From Patescibacteria group bacterium (GTDB lineage: Bacteria; Patescibacteriota; Patescibacteriia; UBA2591; PGYQ01), in assembly GCA_020057535.1 (NCBI GenBank), contig JAGVFS010000068.1, forward strand, positions 1-11,119: 11,119 nucleotides of DNA, in the 5' to 3' direction. Positions 1 through 7,542 of this stretch are shown piece after piece; the stretch's first letter is position 1, and each line of letters begins with the position of its first letter. The translations under genes were made by a program, and so were the position numbers. The notes under the pieces are model-generated. The model had not been told where the DNA came from and made no database searches. It saw only the letters and a list, made by a program, of their open reading frames with translations.

Positions 1-2
1 AA

Positions 3-1913
<1,911 letters not shown>

Positions 1914-1914
1914 T

Positions 1915-1942
1915 TAGCTTGTAGCTTATAGCTTATAGCTTT
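1915..1942. repeat. Four tandem 7-bp repeats (TAGCTTR) in the dnaK leader
   Basis: Four adjacent copies of TAGCTT followed by g, a, a and t give a perfect 7-bp period on the plus strand. In the dnaK mRNA this reads as AAGCTAY units ending about 10 nt before the ATG, exactly where a ribosome-binding site would sit. Each unit contains the self-complementary AGCT, so the array could pair with itself in several registers. It looks like a short tandem-repeat family distinct from the larger palindrome just upstream. Any effect on dnaK translation is inference. Confidence 0.8.
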
Positions 1943-1990
1943 AAAATAAATAAATAAAAATAATTTTAAATCCAAATTTTAATTTTTTTA

Positions 1991-2125
1991 TTATTTGCTA
2001 AATTTTGACAAATTTCATTAATTTCTCTTAAATAAACCTTTATTTTTTAAACAAAATTATTTTGGCTAAAATAAAGAATTTTTTAATATTGTTCAAAATT
2101 TTTATCAAAGTTTTATTATTTAATT
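1991..2125. repeat. Dispersed ~131-bp imperfect palindrome, copy 1 (grpE-dnaK gap)
   Basis: This segment aligns over its length with 4822-4959. The best block, 2004-2038, matches 4835-4869 at 33 of 35 positions by eye, and the homology continues patchily to the right end. The two ends are roughly complementary to each other, so the copy could fold as a long hairpin, but the terminal repeat is more decayed than in copy 2. It overlaps the last few bases of grpE, including its stop codon, and separates grpE from dnaK inside one operon. No open reading frame is present in it. It could be a MITE-like non-autonomous element or a structured RNA; boundaries are approximate. Confidence 0.7.
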
Positions 2126-2772
2126 TTGTATACTATCACTTTTGCCACTTTAATCATTTTTCCATTTAATTTATATCCTGCCATCACTTGTTTTGCCACT
2201 TGTCCATCTAAATTTTTATCATCAGTTTCTTCATTGCTAATCGCTTCCATTAAATTAGGATCAAATTTTTCATCTTTAACTTTTATTTCTTCAACTCCAA
2301 TTTTTTCTAAAACATCCTTAAATTGTTTAACTACATATTTTACTCCTTCAAGCCAATTATTTTTTAATTCATTACTGCAATGCTCTATTGCCATTTTTAA
2401 ATGATCATAAACCGGCAAAATTTCTTTTAACATTTGTTCATTGGCATAAACAACAAATTCCATTTTTTCTTTTGTTGTTTGTTTTAATAAATTTTGATAA
2501 TCAGCTAAAGCGCGTAAATATTTTTTTTGCCAATCATTATTATTAATATAATCATTTTCGGCAATAAATTCAAATCTAGGTTTTTTCTTCCCATCAATTT
2601 CAACTTCTTCTAAAAATATTTTTTTTAATCTTACCCAAATTTTTTCATCGCCATACATAGCTTGATAAACCACTACTTCCTCTTTGGTGTCAATATTAAC
2701 AGTTGTATATAAAATTTTATAATTTTTGTTTTTGTAATGTTTATAAATTCCTAATTTTATTTCTTTATTCAT
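2116..2772 (-). CDS. grpE: GrpE nucleotide exchange factor with an N-terminal DUF1653-like domain
   Basis: 218-residue protein with two parts. Residues about 80-218 are a GrpE core: DYQNLLKQ at 91-98, LPVYDHLKMAIE at 119-130, GVEEIKV at 159-165, FDPNLMEAI at 170-178 and the C-terminal beta domain with GYKLNGKMIKVAKVIVY at 199-215. GrpE dimers open the DnaK nucleotide site to release ADP. Residues about 6-70 are not GrpE-like: LGIYKHYKNKNYKIL, then VVYQAMYGDEKIWVR at 34-48, then FLEEVEIDGKKKPRFEFI at 53-70, which match what I remember of DUF1653, normally a small stand-alone protein of unknown function. This block replaces the usual acidic tail and most of the long coiled coil. The same continuous frame covers both parts, so the fusion needs no frameshift. 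The start overlaps the hrcA stop by 4 nt (ATGA), which suggests translational coupling. GrpE call near certain; domain name about 0.85. Confidence 0.95.
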   Translation of the reverse strand: MNKEIKLGIYKHYKNKNYKILYTTVNIDTKEEVVVYQAMYGDEKIWVRLKKIFLEEVEIDGKKKPRFEFIAENDYINNNDWQKKYLRALADYQNLLKQTTKEKMEFVVYANEQMLKEILPVYDHLKMAIEHCSNELKNNWLEGVKYVVKQFKDVLEKIGVEEIKVKDEKFDPNLMEAISNEETDDKNLDGQVAKQVMAGYKLNGKMIKVAKVIVYKIK

Positions 2773-3479
2773 AATATTATTTTTTTTATTAATACGTTAA
2801 CAAATTTAATTAACGCTAAATTTTTTTCATAATTCATTCTAATTGGACCAAGGATTGCAAAAATATTATTATTCATTTTACCATCTTTTTGGGTATAATT
2901 CATCATAATAATTCCGCATTTTTTATTAAAAGGATTTTCTTTGCCAATTAATATTTGAATTTCTTCATTTGCAATAGAAAAATTTTCTACTATTTTATCA
3001 AGACAATCTATTGTTAATAACATATCGCTAATTAATTTACGTTCAATAAATTCTGGCTGATTAAATAAATTAGACAAACCAATACAATAAATTTGTGAAT
3101 TAAAAGTGATGATTACCGTTTCCTCAGATAAATCTGCAATCGCTTTTCCTATTTTTTTTATTAAATTTTGCATTTCCAAAAATTGATACTTTTTTTTAAT
3201 TTTATTTAAAAAATTTCTATCTTTCTTTTTTATTTTTTTATTCTTTAAAAAATTTTTAATATAAAAATGATAGGCTTTTTCAGTCGGAATTCTACCGGCT
3301 GAAATATGAGGCTGAAAAATATATCCCTCTTTTTCTAATTCTAACATTTCGTGTCTAATGGTTGCTGGACTAATTTTAAAATTATATTTATCAGCCAATA
3401 GTTTTGAACTAATTGGTTGAGCTATTTTAATATATTCTTTGATTATTTTGTTAAGCAAAGAAATCTTTCTCTGAATCAT
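2769..3479 (-). CDS. hrcA: Heat-shock repressor HrcA, short form
   Basis: Repressor that binds CIRCE operators and shuts off chaperone operons when chaperone capacity is adequate. The N-terminal winged helix-turn-helix (about 1-75) is intact: QPISSKLLADKYNFKISPATIRHEMLELEKEGYI, followed by the signature PHISAGRIPTEKAYHFYI at 57-74. A GAF-like region follows, with the family's late motif ILGPIRMNYEKNLALI at 209-224. At 236 residues it is about 100 shorter than typical HrcA (around 340); the missing part lies in the middle and C-terminal half, where the inserted dimerisation domain of the known structure would be. It ends in TGA overlapping grpE. The start is the first ATG downstream of a promoter and CIRCE, 70 bp from the operator, so the gene is probably autoregulated. 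No Shine-Dalgarno is visible. Confidence 0.95.
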   Translation of the reverse strand: MIQRKISLLNKIIKEYIKIAQPISSKLLADKYNFKISPATIRHEMLELEKEGYIFQPHISAGRIPTEKAYHFYIKNFLKNKKIKKKDRNFLNKIKKKYQFLEMQNLIKKIGKAIADLSEETVIITFNSQIYCIGLSNLFNQPEFIERKLISDMLLTIDCLDKIVENFSIANEEIQILIGKENPFNKKCGIIMMNYTQKDGKMNNNIFAILGPIRMNYEKNLALIKFVNVLIKKIIL

Positions 3480-3491
3480 AGAATTTCATTA

Positions 3492-3517
3492 TTAGCGATC
3501 CAAAATTAAAACGCTAA
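3492..3517. promoter_or_regulatory. Degenerate CIRCE-like operator (distal copy A)
   Basis: TTAGCG (3492-3497) and CGCTAA (3512-3517) form an inverted repeat with a 14-bp spacer. The outer halves match CIRCE (TTAGC and GCTAA) but the inner arm bases ACTC/GAGT are lost. It occupies in cassette A the place that the good CIRCE holds in cassette B, and would overlap the predicted start site of promoter A. HrcA binding is uncertain. Confidence 0.55.
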
Positions 3518-3521
3518 GTTG

Positions 3522-3550
3522 TATTTAGCATAAATAAAAAAAACTGTCAA
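3522..3550 (-). promoter_or_regulatory. hrcA operon promoter A (proximal)
   Basis: On the minus strand: perfect -35 TTGACA (3545-3550), 17-bp spacer, and -10 TAAATA (3522-3527) preceded by an extended TGC. The predicted transcription start near 3515 falls inside the degenerate CIRCE, about 36 nt before the hrcA ATG. Its -35 touches the left end of the good CIRCE, so HrcA bound there could also block this promoter. Confidence 0.65.
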
Positions 3551-3576
3551 TAGCACTCTCAAACTAAGAGTGCTAA
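3550..3576. promoter_or_regulatory. CIRCE operator (HrcA binding site)
   Basis: Arms ATAGCACTC (3550-3558) and GAGTGCTAA (3568-3576) with a 9-bp spacer. This matches the CIRCE consensus TTAGCACTC-N9-GAGTGCTAA at 17 of 18 arm positions. It lies directly downstream of promoter B, over its predicted start site, and 70 bp before hrcA. Its presence supports HrcA autoregulation of the hrcA-grpE-dnaK operon. Confidence 0.97.
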
Positions 3577-3579
3577 GTG

Positions 3580-3607
3580 CATTTAGCATAAATAAAAAAA
3601 CTGTCAA
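3580..3607 (-). promoter_or_regulatory. hrcA operon promoter B (distal)
   Basis: On the minus strand: perfect -35 TTGACA (3602-3607), 16-bp spacer, and -10 TAAATG (3580-3585) preceded by an extended TGC. The predicted start near 3573 lies inside the CIRCE element, the classic arrangement for HrcA repression. Nearly identical in sequence to promoter A. Confidence 0.7.
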
Positions 3608-3781
3608 TAACTTTACATATAAAAACTAAACTTTGTTAAAATTCTCCTATCTAAATATTTTATGTATATTAATATCTATGACTGTTGTTTTAAATAACTT
3701 GGCTATAAATTTTTATGTCATCTAAACATCCCATATTCAAAAATAAACTTCTACGCGAATTTTACTATCTTCAATTTAACA

Positions 3782-3822
3782 AATAATCATTAATTTGATT
3801 AATAATCATTTGCAATTTGATT
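3782..3822. repeat. Two adjacent ~20-bp direct repeats
   Basis: AATAATCATTAATTTGATT (3782-3800) is followed at once by AATAATCATTTGCAATTTGATT (3801-3822), the same unit with a 3-bp insertion. A local tandem duplication with no evident function. Confidence 0.7.
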
Positions 3823-4021
3823 ATTTTTATATTTAAACAATTTAAACTCTTTTTTTATTTCTTTAACAATAAATTTTTGTCAAAAATTAAAATTCCTAAA
3901 TATTCAATATCTTTTTTGATTTTTTTCTTTGGTAATATCAATAATTTTCTTGTCGTTAGTGGTTTCTATAATATTTCTCTTGAAAATTCAGCTATTTTAA
4001 AATTTTTTAGCAACTTTAATT

Positions 4022-4048
4022 AAATTCAAAATTTAGAATTTTGAATTT
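4022..4048. repeat. Perfect 12-bp hairpin of the AATTCAAAATT repeat type
   Basis: AAATTCAAAATT (4022-4033) and AATTTTGAATTT (4037-4048) are exact inverted copies with a 3-nt loop (TAG). The word AATTTTGAATT recurs inside ppsA (about 10484-10494), where it encodes part of an inserted peptide. It has no T-run directly after it on either strand, so it is more likely a repeat-family copy than a terminator. Confidence 0.75.
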
Positions 4049-4128
4049 ATTATAAAATCCCTTGCTTTTTAAATTTTATGAAAAAAATTTTTTTAAAAAA
4101 CAAAAAAATATAAAAAAAGAAGGGGGGG

Positions 4129-4156
4129 TTGTAAAATTTTTAAATTGTGATAAACT
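4129..4156 (+). promoter_or_regulatory. Probable clpP promoter
   Basis: TTGTAA (4129-4134), 16-bp spacer and TAAACT (4151-4156) preceded by an extended TGA. Each hexamer matches consensus at 4 of 6 positions. The layout resembles the two hrcA promoters (extended TGN, TAAA-type -10). It predicts a short leader of about 30 nt before the clpP ATG. A run of seven G lies just upstream of the -35. No CIRCE is seen here. Confidence 0.5.
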
Positions 4157-4194
4157 AAAAACATTAAAAAATTTCCTAAATTTTGTTTATTTTT

Positions 4195-4773
4195 ATGAAT
4201 CTAATCCCAACGGTTATTGAAAAATCCAATCACGGAGAAAGGGCTTATGATATTTATTCTCGACTTCTTAAAGAAAGAATAATTTTTTTAGGCGACACCA
4301 TTGATGACGACGCAGCCAATATTGTTATTGCTCAACTTTTATTTTTAGAAAGTGAAAATAAAGATAAAGAAATTAAATTATACATTAATACTCCCGGTGG
4401 TTCGGTTACAGCCGGAATGGCAATTTATGACACAATGCAATATATTAAATGCGATGTTTCTACAATTTGTGTTGGTTTAGCTGCAAGTATGGGAGCTGTT
4501 TTATTAGCTGCTGGAACCAAAGGGAAACGTTTTACTTTGCCTAATTCTGAAATTTTAATTCATCAAGTTATGGGTGGAGTAGAAGGGCAAGCAATTGACA
4601 TAAAAATTAAAGCGGAGCATATTTTAAAGATTAAAGATCGTTTAGATAAAATTTTAAGCAAACACACCGGACAATCTTTGGAAAAAATTAATCAAGATAC
4701 AGATAGAGATTGTTATATGTCAGCCGAAGAAGCAAAAATTTATGGAATTGTTGATAAAATTATAAAAAAATAA
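4195..4773 (+). CDS. clpP: ATP-dependent Clp protease proteolytic subunit ClpP
   Basis: 192-residue serine protease of the ClpP family, standard length. Fourteen subunits form a barrel that degrades proteins unfolded and fed in by ClpX or ClpC/ClpA. The catalytic triad is complete: Ser98 in GLAASMGA, His123 in LIHQ and Asp172 in [13 protein letters not shown], at the spacing expected for the family. [17 protein letters not shown] (65-81) is the oxyanion/substrate strand region, and [13 protein letters not shown] lies in the handle. The N-terminus [25 protein letters not shown] matches family members, so the ATG at 4195 was chosen; an in-frame TTG at 4183 would add only MFIF. No Shine-Dalgarno precedes either start. 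Divergent from the heat-shock operon and probably monocistronic or leading into rny. Confidence 0.97.
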   Translation: MNLIPTVIEKSNHGERAYDIYSRLLKERIIFLGDTIDDDAANIVIAQLLFLESENKDKEIKLYINTPGGSVTAGMAIYDTMQYIKCDVSTICVGLAASMGAVLLAAGTKGKRFTLPNSEILIHQVMGGVEGQAIDIKIKAEHILKIKDRLDKILSKHTGQSLEKINQDTDRDCYMSAEEAKIYGIVDKIIKK

Positions 4774-4800
4774 TAAAACAAAAAATTTTAAGTATCAATT

Positions 4801-4821
4801 TAAACTTATAAAGTTTATAAG
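4801..4821. other. Small hairpin after clpP
   Basis: TAAACTT-ATA-AAGTTTA (4801-4817) overlaps CTTATAAA-G-TTTATAAG (4805-4821), giving two alternative short stems. It lies 28 bp after the clpP stop and abuts the copy-2 palindrome. Weak, all A/T-rich stems without a U-run; it may slow RNA polymerase or protect the clpP mRNA end, but that is inference. Confidence 0.35.
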
Positions 4822-4959
4822 CCAATAACTAAACTTTGACAAATTTTATTAATTTCTCTTAAATAAGCCATTTATTTTTTAAATAAAAATATTTTTTTTA
4901 AAATAAAGGGATGTTTATAACATTGTTTAGGATTTTTGCCAAAATTTAGTTATTAAATT
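4822..4959. repeat. Dispersed ~131-bp imperfect palindrome, copy 2 (clpP-rny gap)
   Basis: The better preserved copy. Terminal inverted repeats are AATAACTAAACTTTG (4824-4838) and CAAAATTTAGTTATT (4940-4954), matching at 14 of 15 positions. The inner halves remain loosely complementary (for example AAATAAGCCATTTATTTT against AAAATAAAGGGATGTTTAT), so the whole 131-bp element can fold into one long hairpin. It is related along its length to 1991-2125. No coding frame is inside and no clear target-site duplication flanks it. MITE-like element or structured RNA are both possible. Confidence 0.75.
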
Positions 4960-5006
4960 ACTTATTACTTTTTATATTAATTTTATGCATTTAACTCAAA
5001 ATTTTT

Positions 5007-6536
5007 ATGACAATAAATTTATTAACATGGATTTTTTTATCCATTGGACTTTTATTAGGTTTGGTAGTCGGTTATTTTCTTAGAAAAATTATTAAAGCTA
5101 AGCAAATAAATTCAGCGGAAATAAAAGCGGAAAATTTGATAGCAACCACTAAAACAAAACAAAAAGAATTGTTACTTCAAGCAAAAGACAGAGCGATAAA
5201 AATTATTGAAGATGCTCGATTAGAAGAAGAAGAAAGAAGAAAAGAAATGGATCATCTTCAAAAAAGATTAGAAAAAAGAGAGAATTTATTTGATCAAAAA
5301 TTATTAGGATTAGAAGATAAATATCAAAAAGTTCAAGAAAAAACAACTCATTTAGAAAAATTAAAAGAAGAAATAAATAAAATAAAAGAAGAACAATTAA
5401 ACAAATTAGAAAAAATTTCAAATCTTACTTTAGATCAAGCCAAAGACGCCCTATTAAAAATAGTGGAAAAAAATATTAAAGATGATTTATTTCAAAAAAT
5501 GAAAAGAACCGAAGAAGAAGGAATGGAAGAAATAAAAGAAAAAGCCAAAAAAGTTTTGACTTCAGTTATTGAACGTTGTGCTTCTTCTCATACGGCCGAA
5601 ATAACTACGACCATTATTAACGTGCCAAACGAAGAAATGAAAGGAAGAATTATTGGAAAAGAAGGAAGAAACATCAGGGTTTTAGAACAATTATTAGGCG
5701 TGGAATTAATTATTGATGATACTCCAAATATTATATTAATTTCAGGATTTAGCCCAATTCGTCGAAACTTAGCAAAAAAAGTTCTAGAAAAATTAATTTT
5801 AGACGGACGAATTCAACCGGCTAGAATTGAAGAAACTGTTGAACAAATTAAAGAAGAATTAGCCAGTGAAATTAAAAAGGCAGGGGAAGACGCAACATAT
5901 GAAGTTGGAGTAGCAGGATTAGATCCCAAATTAATTCAAATTATGGGCCGTTTAAAATATAGAACGAGTTATGGACAAAATGTTTTAGTTCATTCTATTG
6001 AAGTGGCACATCTTTCTTCTTTGTTAGCTTCTGAATTAGGAGCAAATATTTCAATGGCTAAAAAGGGGGGATTTTTACACGATATTGGTAAAGCGGTGGA
6101 TCAAGAAGTTCAAGGGACTCATCCGGAAATTGGAAAAGAATTAGCTCAAAAATTTAATTTACCAGAAGAAATTTTGACAATTATTAACACTCATCACGAA
6201 GATCATCCGCCAACATTAGAAGCAATAATTGTTAAAGTAGCCGATGCTATCTCCGGCGCTCGACCTGGAGCAAGAAAAGATACTTTGGAAAATTATACTC
6301 AAAGATTAGAAGATTTAGAGGCAGTCGCTAAATCTTTTGAAGGGATAGAAAAAGCATACGCTATTCAAGCTGGCCGAGAAATTCGAGTTTTTGTCACTCC
6401 AGACAAAATAGACGATTGGCAAGCGGCTAAATTAGCCAAAAACATCGCAACAAAAATTCAAGACGAATTAAAATATCCCGGAGAAATTAAAGTAACGGTC
6501 ATCAGAGAAACAAGAATAGTAGAATACGCAAAGTAA
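5007..6536 (+). CDS. rny: Ribonuclease Y
   Basis: 509-residue membrane-anchored endoribonuclease that starts mRNA decay by cutting single-stranded, 5'-monophosphorylated RNA. Residues about 4-26 are one transmembrane helix. A charged coiled coil (about 35-190) follows, rich in E, K and R. The KH RNA-binding domain carries GRIIGKEGRNIRVLE at 213-227. The HD phosphohydrolase domain shows His329 (VLVHSIEVAHLSSLLASELG), the metal pair His358-Asp359 in GGFLHDIGKAVDQE and Asp413 in VADAISGARPGARKD. The C-terminal region ends in VTVIRETRIVEYAK as in other RNase Y proteins. Length is close to the family's ~520. It starts at ATG 5007 without a visible Shine-Dalgarno. ymdB follows 144 bp later, a neighbour pair also known from Bacillus. 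Confidence 0.97.
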   Translation: MTINLLTWIFLSIGLLLGLVVGYFLRKIIKAKQINSAEIKAENLIATTKTKQKELLLQAKDRAIKIIEDARLEEEERRKEMDHLQKRLEKRENLFDQKLLGLEDKYQKVQEKTTHLEKLKEEINKIKEEQLNKLEKISNLTLDQAKDALLKIVEKNIKDDLFQKMKRTEEEGMEEIKEKAKKVLTSVIERCASSHTAEITTTIINVPNEEMKGRIIGKEGRNIRVLEQLLGVELIIDDTPNIILISGFSPIRRNLAKKVLEKLILDGRIQPARIEETVEQIKEELASEIKKAGEDATYEVGVAGLDPKLIQIMGRLKYRTSYGQNVLVHSIEVAHLSSLLASELGANISMAKKGGFLHDIGKAVDQEVQGTHPEIGKELAQKFNLPEEILTIINTHHEDHPPTLEAIIVKVADAISGARPGARKDTLENYTQRLEDLEAVAKSFEGIEKAYAIQAGREIRVFVTPDKIDDWQAAKLAKNIATKIQDELKYPGEIKVTVIRETRIVEYAK

Positions 6537-6547
6537 TTATTAAATCA

Positions 6548-6570
6548 TTAAAACAATAAAATTGTTTTAA
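6548..6570. other. Perfect 10-bp hairpin after rny
   Basis: TTAAAACAAT (6548-6557) and ATTGTTTTAA (6561-6570) are exact inverted copies with a 3-nt AAA loop, 11 bp after the rny stop. There is no U-run directly after, so it is a weak terminator candidate or an RNA 3'-end stabiliser. The rest of the 144-bp gap to ymdB holds another inverted pair, GATAAAAT (6623-6630) and ATTTTATC (6653-6660), and no clear promoter. Confidence 0.45.
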
Positions 6571-6680
6571 CATAATTAGCCTATCATGTAGAAATATTAC
6601 AATATTTATTTAAAATAAAAAAGATAAAATAATTCAAGGAAATATTTTAAAAATTTTATCAAAAATTATTTATTGTTTCT

Positions 6681-7487
6681 ATGTTTAAAATATTATTCAT
6701 CGGAGATATTATTGGGAAGATTGGCCGAGCTGGAGTGAAAAACCTCTTGCCAAAATTAAAAAAAAGTCTTAAACTTGATTTAGTTATAGCTAATGTTGAA
6801 AACTTAGCTCATGGTAAAGGCGTAACAGAGAAAACCTTAAACGAAATAAAAGAAGTTGGAGTAGATGTTTTTACTTCTGGAAACCATATTTGGAAAAAAA
6901 GAAAAGAAGTGGAAGAAATTTTTAAAAAACAAAACTTTTTTCTTTTAAGACCTGCTAATTATCCGCCAAATGTTTCAGGAATAGGCGAGAAAATTTTTAT
7001 AACAAATAATAAAGAAAAAATTTTGATTATTAATTTAATTGGTCGAGTGTTTTTTAAAGAAGATTTTGATTGTCCATTTAGAGTAATTGACAAGATTTTA
7101 AAAAAATATAAAAAGGAAAAATTAAATGCTATTATTATTGATTTTCATGCAGAAGCGACCTCTGAAACAAAAGCCCTTGGTTTTTATGTTGATGGCAGAG
7201 TTTCGGCTATTTTAGGAACGCATTCTCATATTCCAACAGCTGACGCTAAAATCTTGCCAAATAAAACAGCCTACGTTACAGACACAGGAATGACTGGAGC
7301 TGAAAATTCTGTTATTGGTGTAGAAAAGGAAAGCGTAATTAAAACATATTTAACTCAAATTAATCATCAGTTTATTTTTCCAGAAAAAGGTGAATGCACT
7401 TTTAATTCTGTTTTAGTAGAAATTGATTTAAAAACAGGCAAAGCAATAAAAATTAAGAGGGTTGATAAAAAAACGACAGTGAATTAA
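6681..7487 (+). CDS. ymdB: YmdB-family metallophosphoesterase
   Basis: 268-residue cytoplasmic dinuclear-metal phosphoesterase of the TIGR00282/YmdB family; the Bacillus member hydrolyses 2',3'-cyclic nucleotides (and cAMP in vitro) and influences motility/biofilm decisions. All family metal ligands are visible: Asp9 in FIGDIIGKIGR, Glu40-Asn41 in NVENLAHGKGVT, Asn68-His69 in TSGNHIW, His156 in DFHAEATSE and the pair His181/His183 in GTHSHIPTADAKILP. DTGMTGAENSVIGV at 201-214 is another family block. Length is normal. It follows rny in the same direction, as in Firmicutes, which fits a link to RNA turnover, perhaps removing cyclic-phosphate ends; the actual substrate here is not shown. Start ATG 6681 is fixed by the MFKILFIGDIIG beginning. 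No Shine-Dalgarno is visible. Confidence 0.95.
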   Translation: MFKILFIGDIIGKIGRAGVKNLLPKLKKSLKLDLVIANVENLAHGKGVTEKTLNEIKEVGVDVFTSGNHIWKKRKEVEEIFKKQNFFLLRPANYPPNVSGIGEKIFITNNKEKILIINLIGRVFFKEDFDCPFRVIDKILKKYKKEKLNAIIIDFHAEATSETKALGFYVDGRVSAILGTHSHIPTADAKILPNKTAYVTDTGMTGAENSVIGVEKESVIKTYLTQINHQFIFPEKGECTFNSVLVEIDLKTGKAIKIKRVDKKTTVN

Positions 7488-7526
7488 ATAAATTAATATA
7501 TAAAATTATTTAATAAATCTTATTAC

Positions 7527-7539
7527 GAAAGGGGGTGAT
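7527..7539 (+). promoter_or_regulatory. Unusually strong Shine-Dalgarno of the HU gene
   Basis: GAAAGGGGGTGAT matches the full complement of a canonical 16S 3' tail (GAAAGGAGGTGAT) at 12 of 13 positions, with a G-U pair possible at the other. The core lies 7 nt before the ATG at 7543. It stands out because the other starts in the window lack any such site. Confidence 0.85.
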
Positions 7540-7542
7540 ATA

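Larger units (their letters stand above)
3492..3609. repeat. Tandem duplication of a ~59-bp promoter-operator cassette
   Basis: Cassette A (about 3492-3550) and cassette B (about 3551-3609) have the same order of parts with a 57-59 bp offset: TAGC at 3493/3551, GCTAAGT at 3513/3572, TTTAGCATAAATAAAAAAA at 3524/3582 and CTGTCAATA at 3544/3601. The promoter halves are almost identical, whereas the operator halves have diverged. A local duplication followed by decay of one operator explains this best. Confidence 0.8.
3610..4182. other. Long gap between hrcA and clpP; possible decayed minus-strand gene
   Basis: No intact gene is supported here. On the minus strand, about 3700-4015, short open stretches follow each other with stops and frame changes: KIAEFSREIL, ETTNDKKIIDITKEKNQKRY, KKDIEYLGILIFDKN, then IVKEIKKEFKLFKYKNNQ. 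The minus strand is purine-rich, as the sense strands of the real genes here are, and the plus strand reads as phenylalanine-rich peptide, as antisense of K-rich coding does. I do not recognise the family, and AT-rich random DNA can give similar peptides. The gap also holds a direct repeat (3782-3822), a hairpin (4022-4048), a run of seven G (4122-4128) and the clpP promoter. Confidence 0.3.

Noticed and set aside
2126..2404. 92-residue plus-strand frame opposite grpE
   Set aside because: Lies wholly antisense to the GrpE core, whose motifs are clear on the minus strand.
2769..2771. TGA recoding (code 25)
   Set aside because: TGA here is the hrcA stop at the expected protein end, overlapping the grpE start; no in-frame TGA is needed for any gene.
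3492..3609. CRISPR-like direct repeats
   Set aside because: Only two units, with promoter and operator content explaining the repetition and no spacer structure.
3817..4023. 68-residue plus-strand open frame, phenylalanine-rich
   Set aside because: Low-complexity F/I/N peptide with no family signal; reads like antisense of K-rich sequence on the other strand.
4183..4773. Upstream TTG start for clpP
   Set aside because: Adds only MFIF, not seen in family N-termini; the ATG at 4195 gives the standard length and start.
5203..5421. 72-residue leucine-rich minus-strand frame that looks like a membrane protein
   Set aside because: Antisense of the RNase Y coiled coil; E/K codons read backwards give L/F.
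6571..6680. Third copy of the long palindrome in the rny-ymdB gap
   Set aside because: Shares only short A/T-rich words and an 8-bp inverted pair; the diagnostic 35-bp core is absent.
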